From positions 97,694 to 161,693 of the forward strand of contig DAOPBR010000002.1 in the NCBI GenBank assembly GCA_035395685.1: a DNA stretch of 64,000 nt, in the 5' to 3' direction. This stretch comes from JAKJGA01 sp029554345. Its GTDB lineage: Bacteria; Spirochaetota; UBA4802; JAFGJZ01. Numbering within the stretch: position 1 is the stretch's first letter; every line of letters begins with the position of its first letter. This document shows, in pieces, positions 1 to 9,068 of this stretch. The notes below the pieces were generated by a model. It worked only from the letters and a program-made list of their open reading frames with translations. It did not search any database and was not told where the DNA came from. The position numbers and the translations under genes are program-made.

Positions 1-919
1 TCTGCTTCCCTGACAAACTCGGCATGTGATTTCTGTAAAAACTGCGGTCAAAGAACATCTTGAATCTTGAAGACAAGTATCTGTCGCGTATCTCACCGAC
101 AAAAAATACGATATCGGCGTCCAGAATCATTTTCTGATGAAACGCACGGTAATCATCCGAACCGTCGTAAATGCACTCGCTTTTTAATCCGCATCTGAGA
201 CATCCCAGACAGCCGCCTTTTATGTTAACTTCAGCAAGGTCTCCTGCAACAGCATTACTAAATCTTGCAGCAATTTGTAATGCTGTCTCTTTTACTGAAT
301 TGTTACCGGTTGAATCATAGATAATACGCACACGGGCGTTTGAATCACTTACCGGAGTTTGTCCTCCAATTGAATTATAAGAAAAAGAGTTTTCCTTCAG
401 TGTGTTAAATGCCCGTGATACAGGATTTTTCAACTCGCAATCGCTGAAAATATTTTTCGCAAAAGTAACAATCCCTTTTCTTATTTTTTCCTTCATCAAA
501 TCATTCATCTCTGGAGTAAACGAAGCGCAGAAATTCATTCCCAAATCTTCGCTTACTGCGTGAATATAATTCTTGGCAATATGATCCTGATAATGAATAG
601 AAGTCATTATCGCTGCCGCATACTTTCCATTAAATGCATCAAAGGAATTCCTTTCGTAAACCAGTTCAATAAAACGCTTTATCTGATAAGGAACAAGCAG
701 AACATAGACCGGAAACGACCAAATAATAAAATCCGCTCTCCGAACAGAATCAATAACCGAATCAAAACGGGCTGAATCTTTTTCAATAACATTAATCATC
801 GAACCGACATTTTCGACACCCCATTCATGCTCCGGAAATTTCTTCATAAGAAATTTGGAATACTGCATAGTAACACTGTCTTCTCCCTTCGGACTCCCGT
901 GCAAAACCAATATCTTCAT
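1..919 (-). CDS. Flavodoxin-fold NAD(P)H-dependent FMN reductase / iron-sulfur flavoprotein-like, partial
   Basis: I translated this reading frame by hand; it is open to the window edge, so the C-terminus is missing. It opens with MKILVLHGSPKG, the FMN-phosphate loop of NADPH-dependent FMN reductases, followed by FPVYVLLVPYQIKRFIE typical of the flavodoxin fold. After about residue 190 a second flavodoxin-like module begins (VRIIYDSTG) with a cysteine cluster GCLGCLRCG plus a fourth Cys and a DD pair, as in iron-sulfur flavoproteins. It is therefore probably a two-module flavin oxidoreductase of the cytoplasm. The ATG overlaps the stop of the TetR gene by 4 nt (ATGA) and follows GGAGGAAAAAA, so the two are co-transcribed and probably form a TetR-controlled redox unit. 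Substrate unknown. Confidence 0.8.
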   Translation of the reverse strand, partial: MKILVLHGSPKGEDSVTMQYSKFLMKKFPEHEWGVENVGSMINVIEKDSARFDSVIDSVRRADFIIWSFPVYVLLVPYQIKRFIELVYERNSFDAFNGKYAAAIMTSIHYQDHIAKNYIHAVSEDLGMNFCASFTPEMNDLMKEKIRKGIVTFAKNIFSDCELKNPVSRAFNTLKENSFSYNSIGGQTPVSDSNARVRIIYDSTGNNSVKETALQIAARFSNAVAGDLAEVNIKGGCLGCLRCGLKSECIYDGSDDYRAFHQKMILDADIVFFVGEIRDRYLSSRFKMFFDRSFYRNHMPSLSGKQ

Positions 920-1566
920 TTTTTTCCTCCTTTTTTTACTTTTTCAGAAATAATTGCATCACCGATCATATTCATCGATGTTTTGATAAAATCATCAGCA
1001 TTCACTTTGTAATACTTTTCAAGTGAGTCACCGCATGATGCGACAAAATCAAGAACACCGTTTGACGAACTCATGACAAATAAAGCCGCCGTAACCGGAT
1101 CTATATCTTTTCTCAAAGTTCCGTCTTTACGCCCCTCGACAAAACTGTCTGACATCAGCGAAAAAACTTCCGACCAGTATTTCTCAATTTTTACCCTGTA
1201 TTCACCGGGATGTTCGACGCCGCCGAAGCGCCGCATCGAAAGAATTTTAAAGCCGGCATTATATTCACGGTAAAAATGAACGTATGCATCGCCGATTGCA
1301 CTGATTTTATCCAATCCGGTCTTATTATTAACAAATACCTCGCTGAATATCCGGAAAAGGATTTCTGATGCTCTCAATATCACAGCTGCAAAAAGTTCAT
1401 CCTTGGTTGGGAAATAGCTATAAACAGATTTTTTTGTAAATTCTGCCGAAGCTGCAATTTCATCCATCGTCGCCGATTCATATCCTCTTTCGATAAACAC
1501 TTTTTCAGCCGCATCAAGAATAAGCTCCCTTCGTGATTCTTTTTCCTTTTCGCGTCTCGACTTCAT
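916..1566 (-). CDS. TetR/AcrR family transcriptional regulator
   Basis: A 216-residue one-component repressor. The N-terminal helix-turn-helix is clear: RELILDAAEKVFIERGYES, then TMDEIAASAEFTKKSVYSYF and TKDELF, which is the canonical TetR_N block at residues about 14-60. The rest is the helical ligand-binding and dimerisation domain and does not reveal the ligand. The stop overlaps the start of the flavodoxin-like gene by 4 nt, so the regulator leads a two-gene operon. A 17-nt perfect palindrome lies inside its own promoter, which suggests autoregulation. The family is certain; the specific target is inferred. Confidence 0.93.
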   Translation of the reverse strand: MKSRREKEKESRRELILDAAEKVFIERGYESATMDEIAASAEFTKKSVYSYFPTKDELFAAVILRASEILFRIFSEVFVNNKTGLDKISAIGDAYVHFYREYNAGFKILSMRRFGGVEHPGEYRVKIEKYWSEVFSLMSDSFVEGRKDGTLRKDIDPVTAALFVMSSSNGVLDFVASCGDSLEKYYKVNADDFIKTSMNMIGDAIISEKVKKGGKK

Positions 1567-1607
1567 TTTTTCACCTTTATTATATTTATTTTACTTTTCG
1601 TTTATCA

Positions 1608-1635
1608 GGTATACTATTAGTATACTTTTTGTCAA
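1608..1635 (-). promoter_or_regulatory. TetR-gene promoter with internal operator palindrome
   Basis: On the minus strand TTGACA (1630-1635), a 16-nt spacer and TATACC (1608-1613) form a sigma-70-type promoter. A perfect palindrome, GTATACTA T TAGTATAC (1609-1625), covers the spacer and the -10. That position is classical for a TetR-family operator and predicts autorepression. Confidence 0.7.
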
Positions 1636-1735
1636 GTGTTTTTAAATGATACGCCGTCTCTTTCTAAAATATTTTTGGATTGTAAAGTTGGTTCTTAAAC
1701 CGGGGTATCTTTTATAATGGACTTTAGAATTATAA

Positions 1736-1764
1736 TTGACCCATTCGTTAAAATAGTTCATAAT
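1736..1764 (+). promoter_or_regulatory. Promoter of the sensor kinase / diguanylate cyclase operon
   Basis: TTGACC (1736-1741), 17-nt spacer, CATAAT (1759-1764). The predicted start near 1771 lies only about 5 nt before the first in-frame ATG (1776) but leaves a normal leader for the TTG start at 1827. Confidence 0.5.
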
Positions 1765-1826
1765 ACATTCAGGAAATGATTTTACCAGGCTTCAGTTTTC
1801 TTCATGCGTATAAGCAGGGGGAAAAC

Positions 1827-4376
1827 TTGATTATTCCGGAGCACCAAAGAGTGAGAACAAAAGCGGGCAAGCATACAATTGGATTTCTAACCTTTGATAT
1901 AGCCGGCACCTACAATAACACCATGTGGCGCCATCTGTTTAATGCCGCCCGCAATAAAAATATTCAAATGATAACCTTCTGCGGCGGAGTCCTTCTTGAC
2001 GAAAGCATTCTGCACCGGCAATGGAATAAAATATACGATCTGGCATCAACTCAACGCATCGATGGACTAATAGTTCTCTCGGCATCTCTGTCTCAAAGCT
2101 GCGGCAAAGACAAATTATCGGAATTTCTTAAACGATTTTCTCCCATACCGGTTGTCAGCATCGGAGTCGAACTGGCAAATGCCGTATCCATTCTTCTTGA
2201 TAACAAAGAAGGAATGCGTCAAATCGTTAACCACATGCTTGACGAGCATGACACGGCCAAAGTGCTTTTTCTTGCCGGTCCCGAGAATAACGAGGAAGCT
2301 CATTTGCGTCTTTCTGTTTTCAAAGAAGAAATGCTTAGGCGGGGTATTCCGATTAATGATGAATTGATTCGCCATGTATCTTATAGATACGATCTGGCAA
2401 TTGAAGCTGTTGAAGAAGTAATAAAATCAGAAATTGATTTCGATTCAATAATAGCAGTAAATGATGACAGCGCACTGGGAGCTTACGATGCACTTAAGAA
2501 ACACGGAATAAAAGTTCCTCACGAAATTTCTCTCAGCGGATTTGACAACACGGATCAGTCGCAATCCAATGCCGTCCCCCTGACAACGGTTCAGCAGCCG
2601 CACAGGGAAATGGCAGAAAGCGCACTTGAAGCAATACATTCTATTCTATCAGGAGAAGCAGTTGAAAAACGCCGCTTGATACCGGCAAAACTTATCGTGA
2701 GAAATTCATGCGGATGCATATTAAAGAATTATATCTCTCAAAAAGACTTCATAACAGGCCAAAACTCAAAACCTGAACTTATTAAAAATACTGTTTTTAC
2801 CAAGCCCGAAAATCCTGAGATTCTAAATAAACATTTTGATGAATTCATAAAGAATGATGATATCTCAAAACTGCTTTATGCTTTTAATGAAGAATTACTT
2901 ACCTCGGCAGAAAGCAATAACAGTGACGAAGTTTTCACCGGATGGCACAATTTTCTAACAACATGGAGTGCGGATATTCTTGAATCATCAATTTATAACA
3001 GCACTCAGAAAATTTCAGCAGCATCCTTCTTTGAAAGTGCACGCTTCATGATTATCGAAGCCGAAAAAAATCTGATTGCCGCAAAGCGGCTTGAAACACA
3101 GAAAAAAGATTATCTTTTTATCCTGTTCAGTTCATATTTTTCTCCGCTGATTGACATGAAAAACTATTTAAACCACATCTCAAGAGAATTACCGAAATTC
3201 GGAGTAACATCTTTTTTTATTTCATTATTTTGCGACAAAGAACTTTCCAAATCAAAAATAGTACTCTATTATCTGCCGAACGGAAACACATACTGGGATA
3301 TTGACGGAAAAGAATTTCAAAGCAATAAAATTTTACCGGAAGAACTCATCACAGACAGCTCTTCGGATCTGGTAATCGAGCCTCTATTGAATTATGAGGA
3401 AATCATCGGTTATTTCGTCTTTCAGCTGGCTGAACCGGCCGAAATAATTGAAAACATCCGGCAGCTCGTATCGAACTCATTTTTAAGCATACTGCTGGCG
3501 CAGGAAGTTATAAAAGACAAACAGCTCAAAACTCTTCTGCAGAATCTCGAAACAAAACAGGAACTTCTCGAAGAAGCCTATCATTCATTAAAGGAAAATC
3601 AGGAAAAAATGCTCGTCATTGACAAGATGGCCTCGCTCGGGAAAATGACTGCGGGTATTGCTCACGAAATGAATACTCCCGTAGCATCGATCCGCACTTC
3701 TCTCTCTGAAATATCAAGACTGACCGAAGAATATGATAAGTCAATCGGCGATCCTGATGTAAGCGATGAAGACCACCGCGAAATCGCCGCAGAAATAAAA
3801 CACTCGTTGAATCTGGCCGAAAAAGCAGCAGAAAAAGCAGCGGCTTTCGTTCACGGTATAAAATCGCAAACGCGCGATCTTGATCCGAAAGACCGTTTTA
3901 ACTTCAATGCTGTAGAAGTAATACGCGAAGCACTTCTTCTGCTCAGTCATTCTTTAAAGCAGAACAAATGCGATATGGAATTGACATGTGAACGGGACTA
4001 CATAGAAATTAACGGAGTTCCGGGGAGGCTTTCCCAGGTTATCACAAACCTTGTCAATAATTCAATCGAAGCATGTCCGAATGACGGAAGCGGCAGAATA
4101 GAAGTAAATATTACCGAAACAGAAAACGAAGTCATTCTGAGTGTAGCTGATAACGGCAGCGGAATAACCAAGGAAAACTTAACAAAAATATTCGATCCGA
4201 TGTTCACAACAAAACCTTTCGGTGTAGGAACAGGACTCGGTCTCACACTTGTTCACAACATAGTATGTGCAGAATTCGGCGGAAGCATTGAAATAACTAA
4301 CGGCATCAACGGCGGTACAAAGTTTATCATTCATCTCAAGTCAAATCAGGAGGATCACATTGGCTCGAAAATATAA
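1827..4376 (+). CDS. LacI-type sugar-binding sensor fused to a histidine kinase
   Basis: The N-terminal half is a periplasmic-binding-protein fold of the LacI/GalR type without a DNA-binding domain (GFLTFDIAGTYNNTMWRHL ... ISLSGFDNTDQS ... LTTVQQPHREMAESAL, ending VRNSCGC). A GAF-like/linker region and a coiled coil follow. The C-terminus is a histidine kinase: H-box GIAHEMNTP (His at about residue 613), N-box ITNLVNNSIEA, G1 VADNGSGI, F-box DPMFTTKP and G2 GTGLGLTLV. No signal peptide or membrane segment is visible, so it probably senses a ligand in the cytoplasm. I prefer the TTG at 1827 because AGGGGG lies 5 nt before it; an in-frame ATG at 1776 has a poorly spaced ribosome-binding site. 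It overlaps the next gene by 17 nt, and that gene encodes its likely response-regulator partner. Confidence 0.88.
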   Translation: MIIPEHQRVRTKAGKHTIGFLTFDIAGTYNNTMWRHLFNAARNKNIQMITFCGGVLLDESILHRQWNKIYDLASTQRIDGLIVLSASLSQSCGKDKLSEFLKRFSPIPVVSIGVELANAVSILLDNKEGMRQIVNHMLDEHDTAKVLFLAGPENNEEAHLRLSVFKEEMLRRGIPINDELIRHVSYRYDLAIEAVEEVIKSEIDFDSIIAVNDDSALGAYDALKKHGIKVPHEISLSGFDNTDQSQSNAVPLTTVQQPHREMAESALEAIHSILSGEAVEKRRLIPAKLIVRNSCGCILKNYISQKDFITGQNSKPELIKNTVFTKPENPEILNKHFDEFIKNDDISKLLYAFNEELLTSAESNNSDEVFTGWHNFLTTWSADILESSIYNSTQKISAASFFESARFMIIEAEKNLIAAKRLETQKKDYLFILFSSYFSPLIDMKNYLNHISRELPKFGVTSFFISLFCDKELSKSKIVLYYLPNGNTYWDIDGKEFQSNKILPEELITDSSSDLVIEPLLNYEEIIGYFVFQLAEPAEIIENIRQLVSNSFLSILLAQEVIKDKQLKTLLQNLETKQELLEEAYHSLKENQEKMLVIDKMASLGKMTAGIAHEMNTPVASIRTSLSEISRLTEEYDKSIGDPDVSDEDHREIAAEIKHSLNLAEKAAEKAAAFVHGIKSQTRDLDPKDRFNFNAVEVIREALLLLSHSLKQNKCDMELTCERDYIEINGVPGRLSQVITNLVNNSIEACPNDGSGRIEVNITETENEVILSVADNGSGITKENLTKIFDPMFTTKPFGVGTGLGLTLVHNIVCAEFGGSIEITNGINGGTKFIIHLKSNQEDHIGSKI

Positions 4377-5838
4377 AGTCAGCTCTGAGAAAGGCGGTGA
4401 AATACTTCTAGTGGATGATAATCTTGAATATCTCGAAGCAACACGCCTTTTACTTTCGCGCGAAGGACACAATGTCACAACCGCTCCGGGAGGAGCGGAG
4501 GCTCTGGCAATACTGGAAAAAAAATCTTTCGACTTGATTCTTCTCGACTATTTTATGCCCGGCATGACTGGAGAAGAATTTGTCTCAGAACTTCGCAAGA
4601 AAAATAAGATAATCCAGATAATACTTCAGACAGGATACGCATCAGAACATCCTCCGCGCGAACTGCTTCGAAGACTGGACATACAGGGATACTTCGATAA
4701 AAGTGAAGGCCCTGACAGGCTTCTGTTATGGGTTGAGGTAGGACTCAAATCCGCCAATTCAATAAAACAAATCAGCAAAAGCCGTGAAAGCCTGAACTAT
4801 ATTCTGAATGTAACACCGGATCTGCACCGCATTCAGCCATTAGAAGAACTTCTTAACGGAATTCTGATTCAGATTATGGGTCTTCTCGGTGTCGGGAATT
4901 CGTTTTTGGCTGTATTCGGCGACAACAACTCGATGAACGTTGAACAGCATGAAGATTCTTTTCTTGCGATGATGGATGATGAGGCGGGTCTTATAATTCA
5001 GGCTGGAACAGGACGCTTCAATCCGAAACATCATATCAAAGATTTTCTTGAAGGAAATGAAACAGAAATCATAGGTAAAGCTCTTAACGAAGGAATCGTT
5101 TATGTCAAAAACGGCAGAACGGCCATACCTCTAAGAGTCGCCGATTATAATGTAGGAGTCGTCTATGTAGACCGTGAAATAAGTCTCGAAGACGACGTTT
5201 CGCTTCTAAGCGTATTCGCGAATCAGGCCGCTGTTGCAATTCATAATTCACGACTGCATCAAATCGCGACAATCGATCCTCTGACTGGAGTCTATGTGAG
5301 AGGATTTTTCTTTCAATGCCTGCTTCGTGATCTTCGGGGAGCATTCCGCAACAACTACCCTCTCGTTCTAATGATGGTTGATATTGATAATTTAAAAATC
5401 ATCAACGACGAACACGGTCACATCGCGGGGGATCAGGCAATTGCGCTTATAGGACGCTCTCTGCTTAAAGCAACCAGAAACACCGATGCGGTAGGCCGTT
5501 ACGGCGGTGACGAATTTACAGTACTTTTGCCGCAGACAAATCTTGACTCCGTCGAGATTATTCTTAACCGTTTCTACCGCCAGCTTGAAGATAATCCCAT
5601 AAACGGCGACGCCGAACCTCTCACAATCAGATGCTCTATCGGAGTCGGCCTTCTTGATTCACCCGATTTTGATATCAACGAAATGCCGAAGCCCATACCT
5701 CAGAGCTATTTTCAGAAGATGGCAGAGTCTTTTATCGATTTCGCAGATCATGTTTTATATAAAGCAAAGACAAACGGCAAAAACCGTTTTATGATGTCTG
5801 AAAATACATTAAAATGGAACAAGGATTCTGATCAATGA
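4360..5838 (+). CDS. Response regulator with GAF-like and GGDEF domains (diguanylate cyclase)
   Basis: A 492-residue protein. The receiver domain (about 14-130) has the acidic pair VDD, the phospho-acceptor Asp63 in LLDYFMPGMTG and a Lys at FDKSEG. A GAF-like region covers about 150-300 (FANQAAVAIHNSRLHQ). The GGDEF domain begins at IDPLTGVYVRGFF and has an intact active site, GGDEF at 382-386, plus an RNTD inhibitory site at 373-376 exactly five residues upstream. The protein should therefore make c-di-GMP and be product-inhibited. The start is TTG, supported by AGGAGG (4348-4353) 6 nt upstream, inside the kinase gene. The kinase upstream is the obvious phosphodonor. Confidence 0.93.
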   Translation: MARKYKVSSEKGGEILLVDDNLEYLEATRLLLSREGHNVTTAPGGAEALAILEKKSFDLILLDYFMPGMTGEEFVSELRKKNKIIQIILQTGYASEHPPRELLRRLDIQGYFDKSEGPDRLLLWVEVGLKSANSIKQISKSRESLNYILNVTPDLHRIQPLEELLNGILIQIMGLLGVGNSFLAVFGDNNSMNVEQHEDSFLAMMDDEAGLIIQAGTGRFNPKHHIKDFLEGNETEIIGKALNEGIVYVKNGRTAIPLRVADYNVGVVYVDREISLEDDVSLLSVFANQAAVAIHNSRLHQIATIDPLTGVYVRGFFFQCLLRDLRGAFRNNYPLVLMMVDIDNLKIINDEHGHIAGDQAIALIGRSLLKATRNTDAVGRYGGDEFTVLLPQTNLDSVEIILNRFYRQLEDNPINGDAEPLTIRCSIGVGLLDSPDFDINEMPKPIPQSYFQKMAESFIDFADHVLYKAKTNGKNRFMMSENTLKWNKDSDQ

Positions 5839-6326
5839 TCACATTTAAAAAACTTGATTCAAAAGAAGAACTTTCCGATGCTCTTTCTGTTTTAAAAAAA
5901 TCATTTAAAACTGTTGCGGATGAATTCGGTTTAACAAAAGAAAACGCACCTACAAATGCCGCATTCATGACACTGGAAAGGCTTATCGAAACAACCGGAG
6001 ACGGAGTTTCACTCTTCGGTTTATTCGAGAATGGAATTCTTGTCGGTACCGTGGCTCTTGAAAAATCAAAAGAGAATCCGGAAATCTTTTATCTCGAACG
6101 ATTGTCCGTTCTTCCGGAAAAACGTCATCTCGGCTACGGAAGAAAGCTCATGGATTTTGCCAAAAATCGGGCCGCTGTTGAAAAAGCAAAAAAAATATCA
6201 ATCGGCGTCATCGACAGCAACGAAATCCTGAAATCATGGTATATCGAATACGGCTTCAAAGAAACAATGATTAAAAGCTACGATCATCTTCCTTTTAAAG
6301 TTTGTTTTATGGAACTCAATATCTGA
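5835..6326 (+). CDS. GNAT family N-acetyltransferase
   Basis: A 163-residue protein with the GNAT core: LVGTVALEKS, then the acetyl-CoA-binding motif A in LERLSVLPEKRHLGYGRKLMDFA (R-x-x-G-x-G/A type) and the C-terminal WYIEYGFKE. The ATG overlaps the stop of the diguanylate cyclase by 4 nt, so it is translationally coupled as the third gene of the signalling operon. The acetylated substrate cannot be predicted, and the link to c-di-GMP signalling is only by position. Confidence 0.9.
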   Translation: MITFKKLDSKEELSDALSVLKKSFKTVADEFGLTKENAPTNAAFMTLERLIETTGDGVSLFGLFENGILVGTVALEKSKENPEIFYLERLSVLPEKRHLGYGRKLMDFAKNRAAVEKAKKISIGVIDSNEILKSWYIEYGFKETMIKSYDHLPFKVCFMELNI

Positions 6327-6351
6327 GTTTTGATAGAACCTTATTAATGCG

Positions 6352-6380
6352 AAAAACCGGCTCAATGAGCCGGTTTTTAT
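6352..6380. terminator. Bidirectional terminator between the GNAT gene and flaB
   Basis: The stem AAAACCGGCT / AGCCGGTTTT has a short loop CAATG and is flanked by A and T runs. It serves the two convergent transcripts. Confidence 0.85.
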
Positions 6381-6460
6381 TTATTCAGAAAAAATACTTT
6401 CGGTTTGCAACATACAGTTTATTCAAAAAGGGATGTTCTATTGTTCGCCTTCACTCCCGA

Positions 6461-7309
6461 TTATCTTAAAAGCTGGAGGACAGTCTGCGCTTTCTGATTA
6501 GCCTGAGCAAGCATTGAAGTGCCGCTCTGAACAAGAATCTGATCTTTAGTAAGATCAACCATTGTTTCAGCCATATCAGCGTCACGAATACGGGATTCAG
6601 AAGCCTGAATGTTTTCATAAGCATTCATGAGACCTTTAGAAGCAAATTCGAGTCTGTTGTAATATGCTCCAAGATCCGCTCTCTGTTTTGCAATCTTCTG
6701 AAGTGCTTCGTCGACAACACCGATTGTTCTGTTAGCTTTGTCAGCAGTCGAAAGATTTGCCAAGAATTCACCGGTTTTTTCTTTGAGGCTAAGACCCTCA
6801 GCAGTCATAGTTCCGATGTAAACTCTTTCTCTCTGATGCATATTAGCTCCGATGTGGAACCACATAGAAGCCTTAGGATTAGTTCTGGAATAATCACCAA
6901 GAAGAAGTTTAAATTTGTTAAACTCTGCCTGAGACGCAATTCTGTCAACTTCATCGATCAAAGCCGAAACTTCAACCTGGATGAGCTGGCGGTCTTCATT
7001 AGTATAAATACCGTTTGAAGACTGAACTGCAAGAACGCGTATTCTCTGAAGAATCTGAGAAGTCTGGTCAAGGTAACCTTCTGTAGTCTGAACAAAGCTC
7101 ATGCCGTCTTCAGCATTTCTTTCAGCCTGACGAAGACCCTGAATCTGAGTTCTCATTTTTTCTGATACTGCAAGTCCGGAAGCATCGTCCCCTGATTTGT
7201 TAATTCTCATACCGGAAGAAAGCTTCTCAGTAGATCTGTTAACGTCCCAGTGTTTGAACTTCAAAACACGGTTTGCATTAATCGCGCTCATGTTATGGTT
7301 AATAATCAT
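6461..7309 (-). CDS. flaB: Flagellin FlaB-type core filament protein (copy 1)
   Basis: A 282-residue flagellin of spirochaetal type. The N-terminus MIINHNMSAINANRVLKF and the D0/D1 segment LSSGMRINKSGDDASGLAVS, followed by LRQAERNAEDGMS, are the conserved amino end. The middle is short and lacks D2/D3, as in periplasmic flagella. The C-terminus has ASESRIRDADMAE and MLAQANQKAQ with terminal LLR. AAAGGAG stands 8 nt before the ATG. It is closely related to the flagellin at 38617 but encoded on the other strand; divergence is mainly in the variable centre (residues 150-200). No other flagellar gene is adjacent, so it is monocistronic. Confidence 0.96.
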   Translation of the reverse strand: MIINHNMSAINANRVLKFKHWDVNRSTEKLSSGMRINKSGDDASGLAVSEKMRTQIQGLRQAERNAEDGMSFVQTTEGYLDQTSQILQRIRVLAVQSSNGIYTNEDRQLIQVEVSALIDEVDRIASQAEFNKFKLLLGDYSRTNPKASMWFHIGANMHQRERVYIGTMTAEGLSLKEKTGEFLANLSTADKANRTIGVVDEALQKIAKQRADLGAYYNRLEFASKGLMNAYENIQASESRIRDADMAETMVDLTKDQILVQSGTSMLAQANQKAQTVLQLLR

Positions 7310-7748
7310 ATATACACTCCTTTGTATATTCTCACCCGATCTCCTTACCGGGCGCTATATATGCCGTTAGAACCAAAAGTATTCCGGCATAATGCCGGTC
7401 TGAATTTCAAAGAACATCCCAGTTTGCGTACAATATATTTGTAATGCCAAACCGGCTGGCGGAAAATCCGCCTTCAGCCGATTTCGCAATACCACCAAAG
7501 TTATCCGCTTCCATCATCCGGAAGCATTTATCAGTTACAGATAACTATTCGGTGTCAGAGCACTGAATCTGGAAGGTGATTATTGTCGTTTTTTGGCGTT
7601 TATATGGATATATTTGCGTTTTTGAATCTTTTTAGGCATGAATTGGGTATTTATGGTTTTTTTCCGCTGTTCTCCCCCTTCATATATATAATCGGAATAA
7701 CTCATTTTTTCCGTTAATTTTTTTAAAAAAAATGGCACAATTTATGCT
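7310..7748. other. Long intergenic region upstream of flaB copy 1, with three hairpins
   Basis: No coding sequence is seen. It contains CCGGCATAATGCCGG (7384-7398), a strong stem-loop CGGCT GGCGGA AAA TCCGCC TTC AGCCG (7452-7480), and GCTTCC ATCATCC GGAAGC (7507-7525). At 7470-7496 is a 27-nt motif repeated after the other flaB gene. I could not find a convincing sigma-28 or sigma-70 promoter for this flaB copy; the hairpins may belong to a long leader. Confidence 0.5.
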
Positions 7749-7777
7749 TTGACAGCAAAATTATGAATTATTATACA
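7749..7777 (+). promoter_or_regulatory. Sigma-70-type promoter of the HD-GYP gene
   Basis: TTGACA, a 17-nt spacer and TATACA, about 105 nt before the ATG at 7883. This is a very good match to the consensus. Confidence 0.65.
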
Positions 7778-7882
7778 CTTTAATAATGATTTACTACTTT
7801 ATATTTTTCAAAATGCTTTCAAATTTAAGACAAATTAATAATAATTATTTGAATTTAATAAATATTAGTGTAGAATAATAAA

Positions 7883-9040
7883 ATGAAGAAAGTTGATCTA
7901 TTGTATATTTCACCCGGTTCCAGTTTTGTTAATCCGCTTTTTTCTGAAGACGGAAAAAAGGTGCTTGAAGCAAGGATTGCAATCACCAAGGAGATGATTG
8001 AAAGCTTTCAGGCAAAATACGGAAAATATCTCTATTACGATTCTTCAAACGAAAAGGTAAAGATTCCGCATTACCGCGTCAATATTGTTTACAATAACGC
8101 AAAAACAATTCTGGATGAAGTTGAAAAAACGAATAAGCTCAGCAAAACAGGCTATCGTGCAGCCGAACAGGTAGTTGACGAAGTTCTTTCGGAGCTCAAT
8201 TCAATTGAGATAGAAGAAATTGACTTATTGAAAGAACTCAGCTCTTTTGATGATTATATTTATAACCATTCCGTTAACGTCGGATTCATGACAGCGGTGC
8301 TTGCCAAGCGCATGAAAAAATTCAATGAAGACGAACTTCGCTCCATAACGCTTTCGGCATATCTTCACGATATCGGGCATAAGCAGATAGACAAACAATT
8401 ACTCAACAAAGAAGGGGCATTCAACGTCTCTGAATTTCAAAAGGTAAAACGCCATCCCCAGCTAGGCTATGAGATGATAAAAAACGTAAACAATACCGAC
8501 CCTATCATTCAGCAGGGAGTTTTGTTTCATCATGAGAAATTCAACAACAACGGCTATTATCAGCTCCCGTATGAAAATCTTCCGGTTTTTCCGAAACTGA
8601 TTTCAATCTGCGATATTTATGACGCGCTAACTACGGTTAGGCCGTTCCGGAAAGAATCTTTCACGTCAATTCAAGCCGTTCACGCAATAATAAACAGCAT
8701 TGATACGATATTCGATTACGAACTCGTTTCTGATTTTATAAGCATAATGCCTTCTCTTCTTAACTGTACGGAAGATATTTTCAAAAAAAACGACATCTGC
8801 GCACTCAATTCGGAAGAACTCGCTCTTATTGATTCATACAATCCGGAGAAAATTCTTCATCCTGAAGTACGTGTTTTCTGCAAATTTAAAAGAGTTCAGG
8901 GAAAGATCGCGGCAAGTTATTATTCTGAAACAAAACCGGTAAAACTTTCAGATGACGGAATACATATCGTCAAAGTAATAAACAATGCAAATCAGCTTGA
9001 TTCAATACGGCTCGCATTGAAAGAAAAAAAGCTTATTTGA
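7883..9040 (+). CDS. HD-GYP domain c-di-GMP phosphodiesterase
   Basis: A 385-residue protein. The N-terminal 130 residues resemble the DUF3391-like lead of stand-alone HD-GYP proteins. The HD-GYP core follows: YNHSVNVGFMTAVLAKRM, the metal-binding HD pair in YLHDIGHKQID (H162, D163), KRHPQLGYEMI, HHEKFNNNGYY and ICDIYDALTTVRPF. The usual GYP triplet reads GYY, a tolerated variant. It should hydrolyse c-di-GMP in the cytoplasm and so oppose the GGDEF protein 2 kb upstream. Transcribed alone from its own promoter. Confidence 0.93.
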   Translation: MKKVDLLYISPGSSFVNPLFSEDGKKVLEARIAITKEMIESFQAKYGKYLYYDSSNEKVKIPHYRVNIVYNNAKTILDEVEKTNKLSKTGYRAAEQVVDEVLSELNSIEIEEIDLLKELSSFDDYIYNHSVNVGFMTAVLAKRMKKFNEDELRSITLSAYLHDIGHKQIDKQLLNKEGAFNVSEFQKVKRHPQLGYEMIKNVNNTDPIIQQGVLFHHEKFNNNGYYQLPYENLPVFPKLISICDIYDALTTVRPFRKESFTSIQAVHAIINSIDTIFDYELVSDFISIMPSLLNCTEDIFKKNDICALNSEELALIDSYNPEKILHPEVRVFCKFKRVQGKIAASYYSETKPVKLSDDGIHIVKVINNANQLDSIRLALKEKKLI

Positions 9041-9068
9041 ATTATAACAAAATTCCGGGAATCGGCTC

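Noticed and set aside
7501..7530. Sigma-28 promoter for flaB copy 1 (GCGGATAA and TAAA on the minus strand)
   Set aside because: The spacing is 3 nt longer than the FliA consensus, and the elements fall within a hairpin that better explains them.
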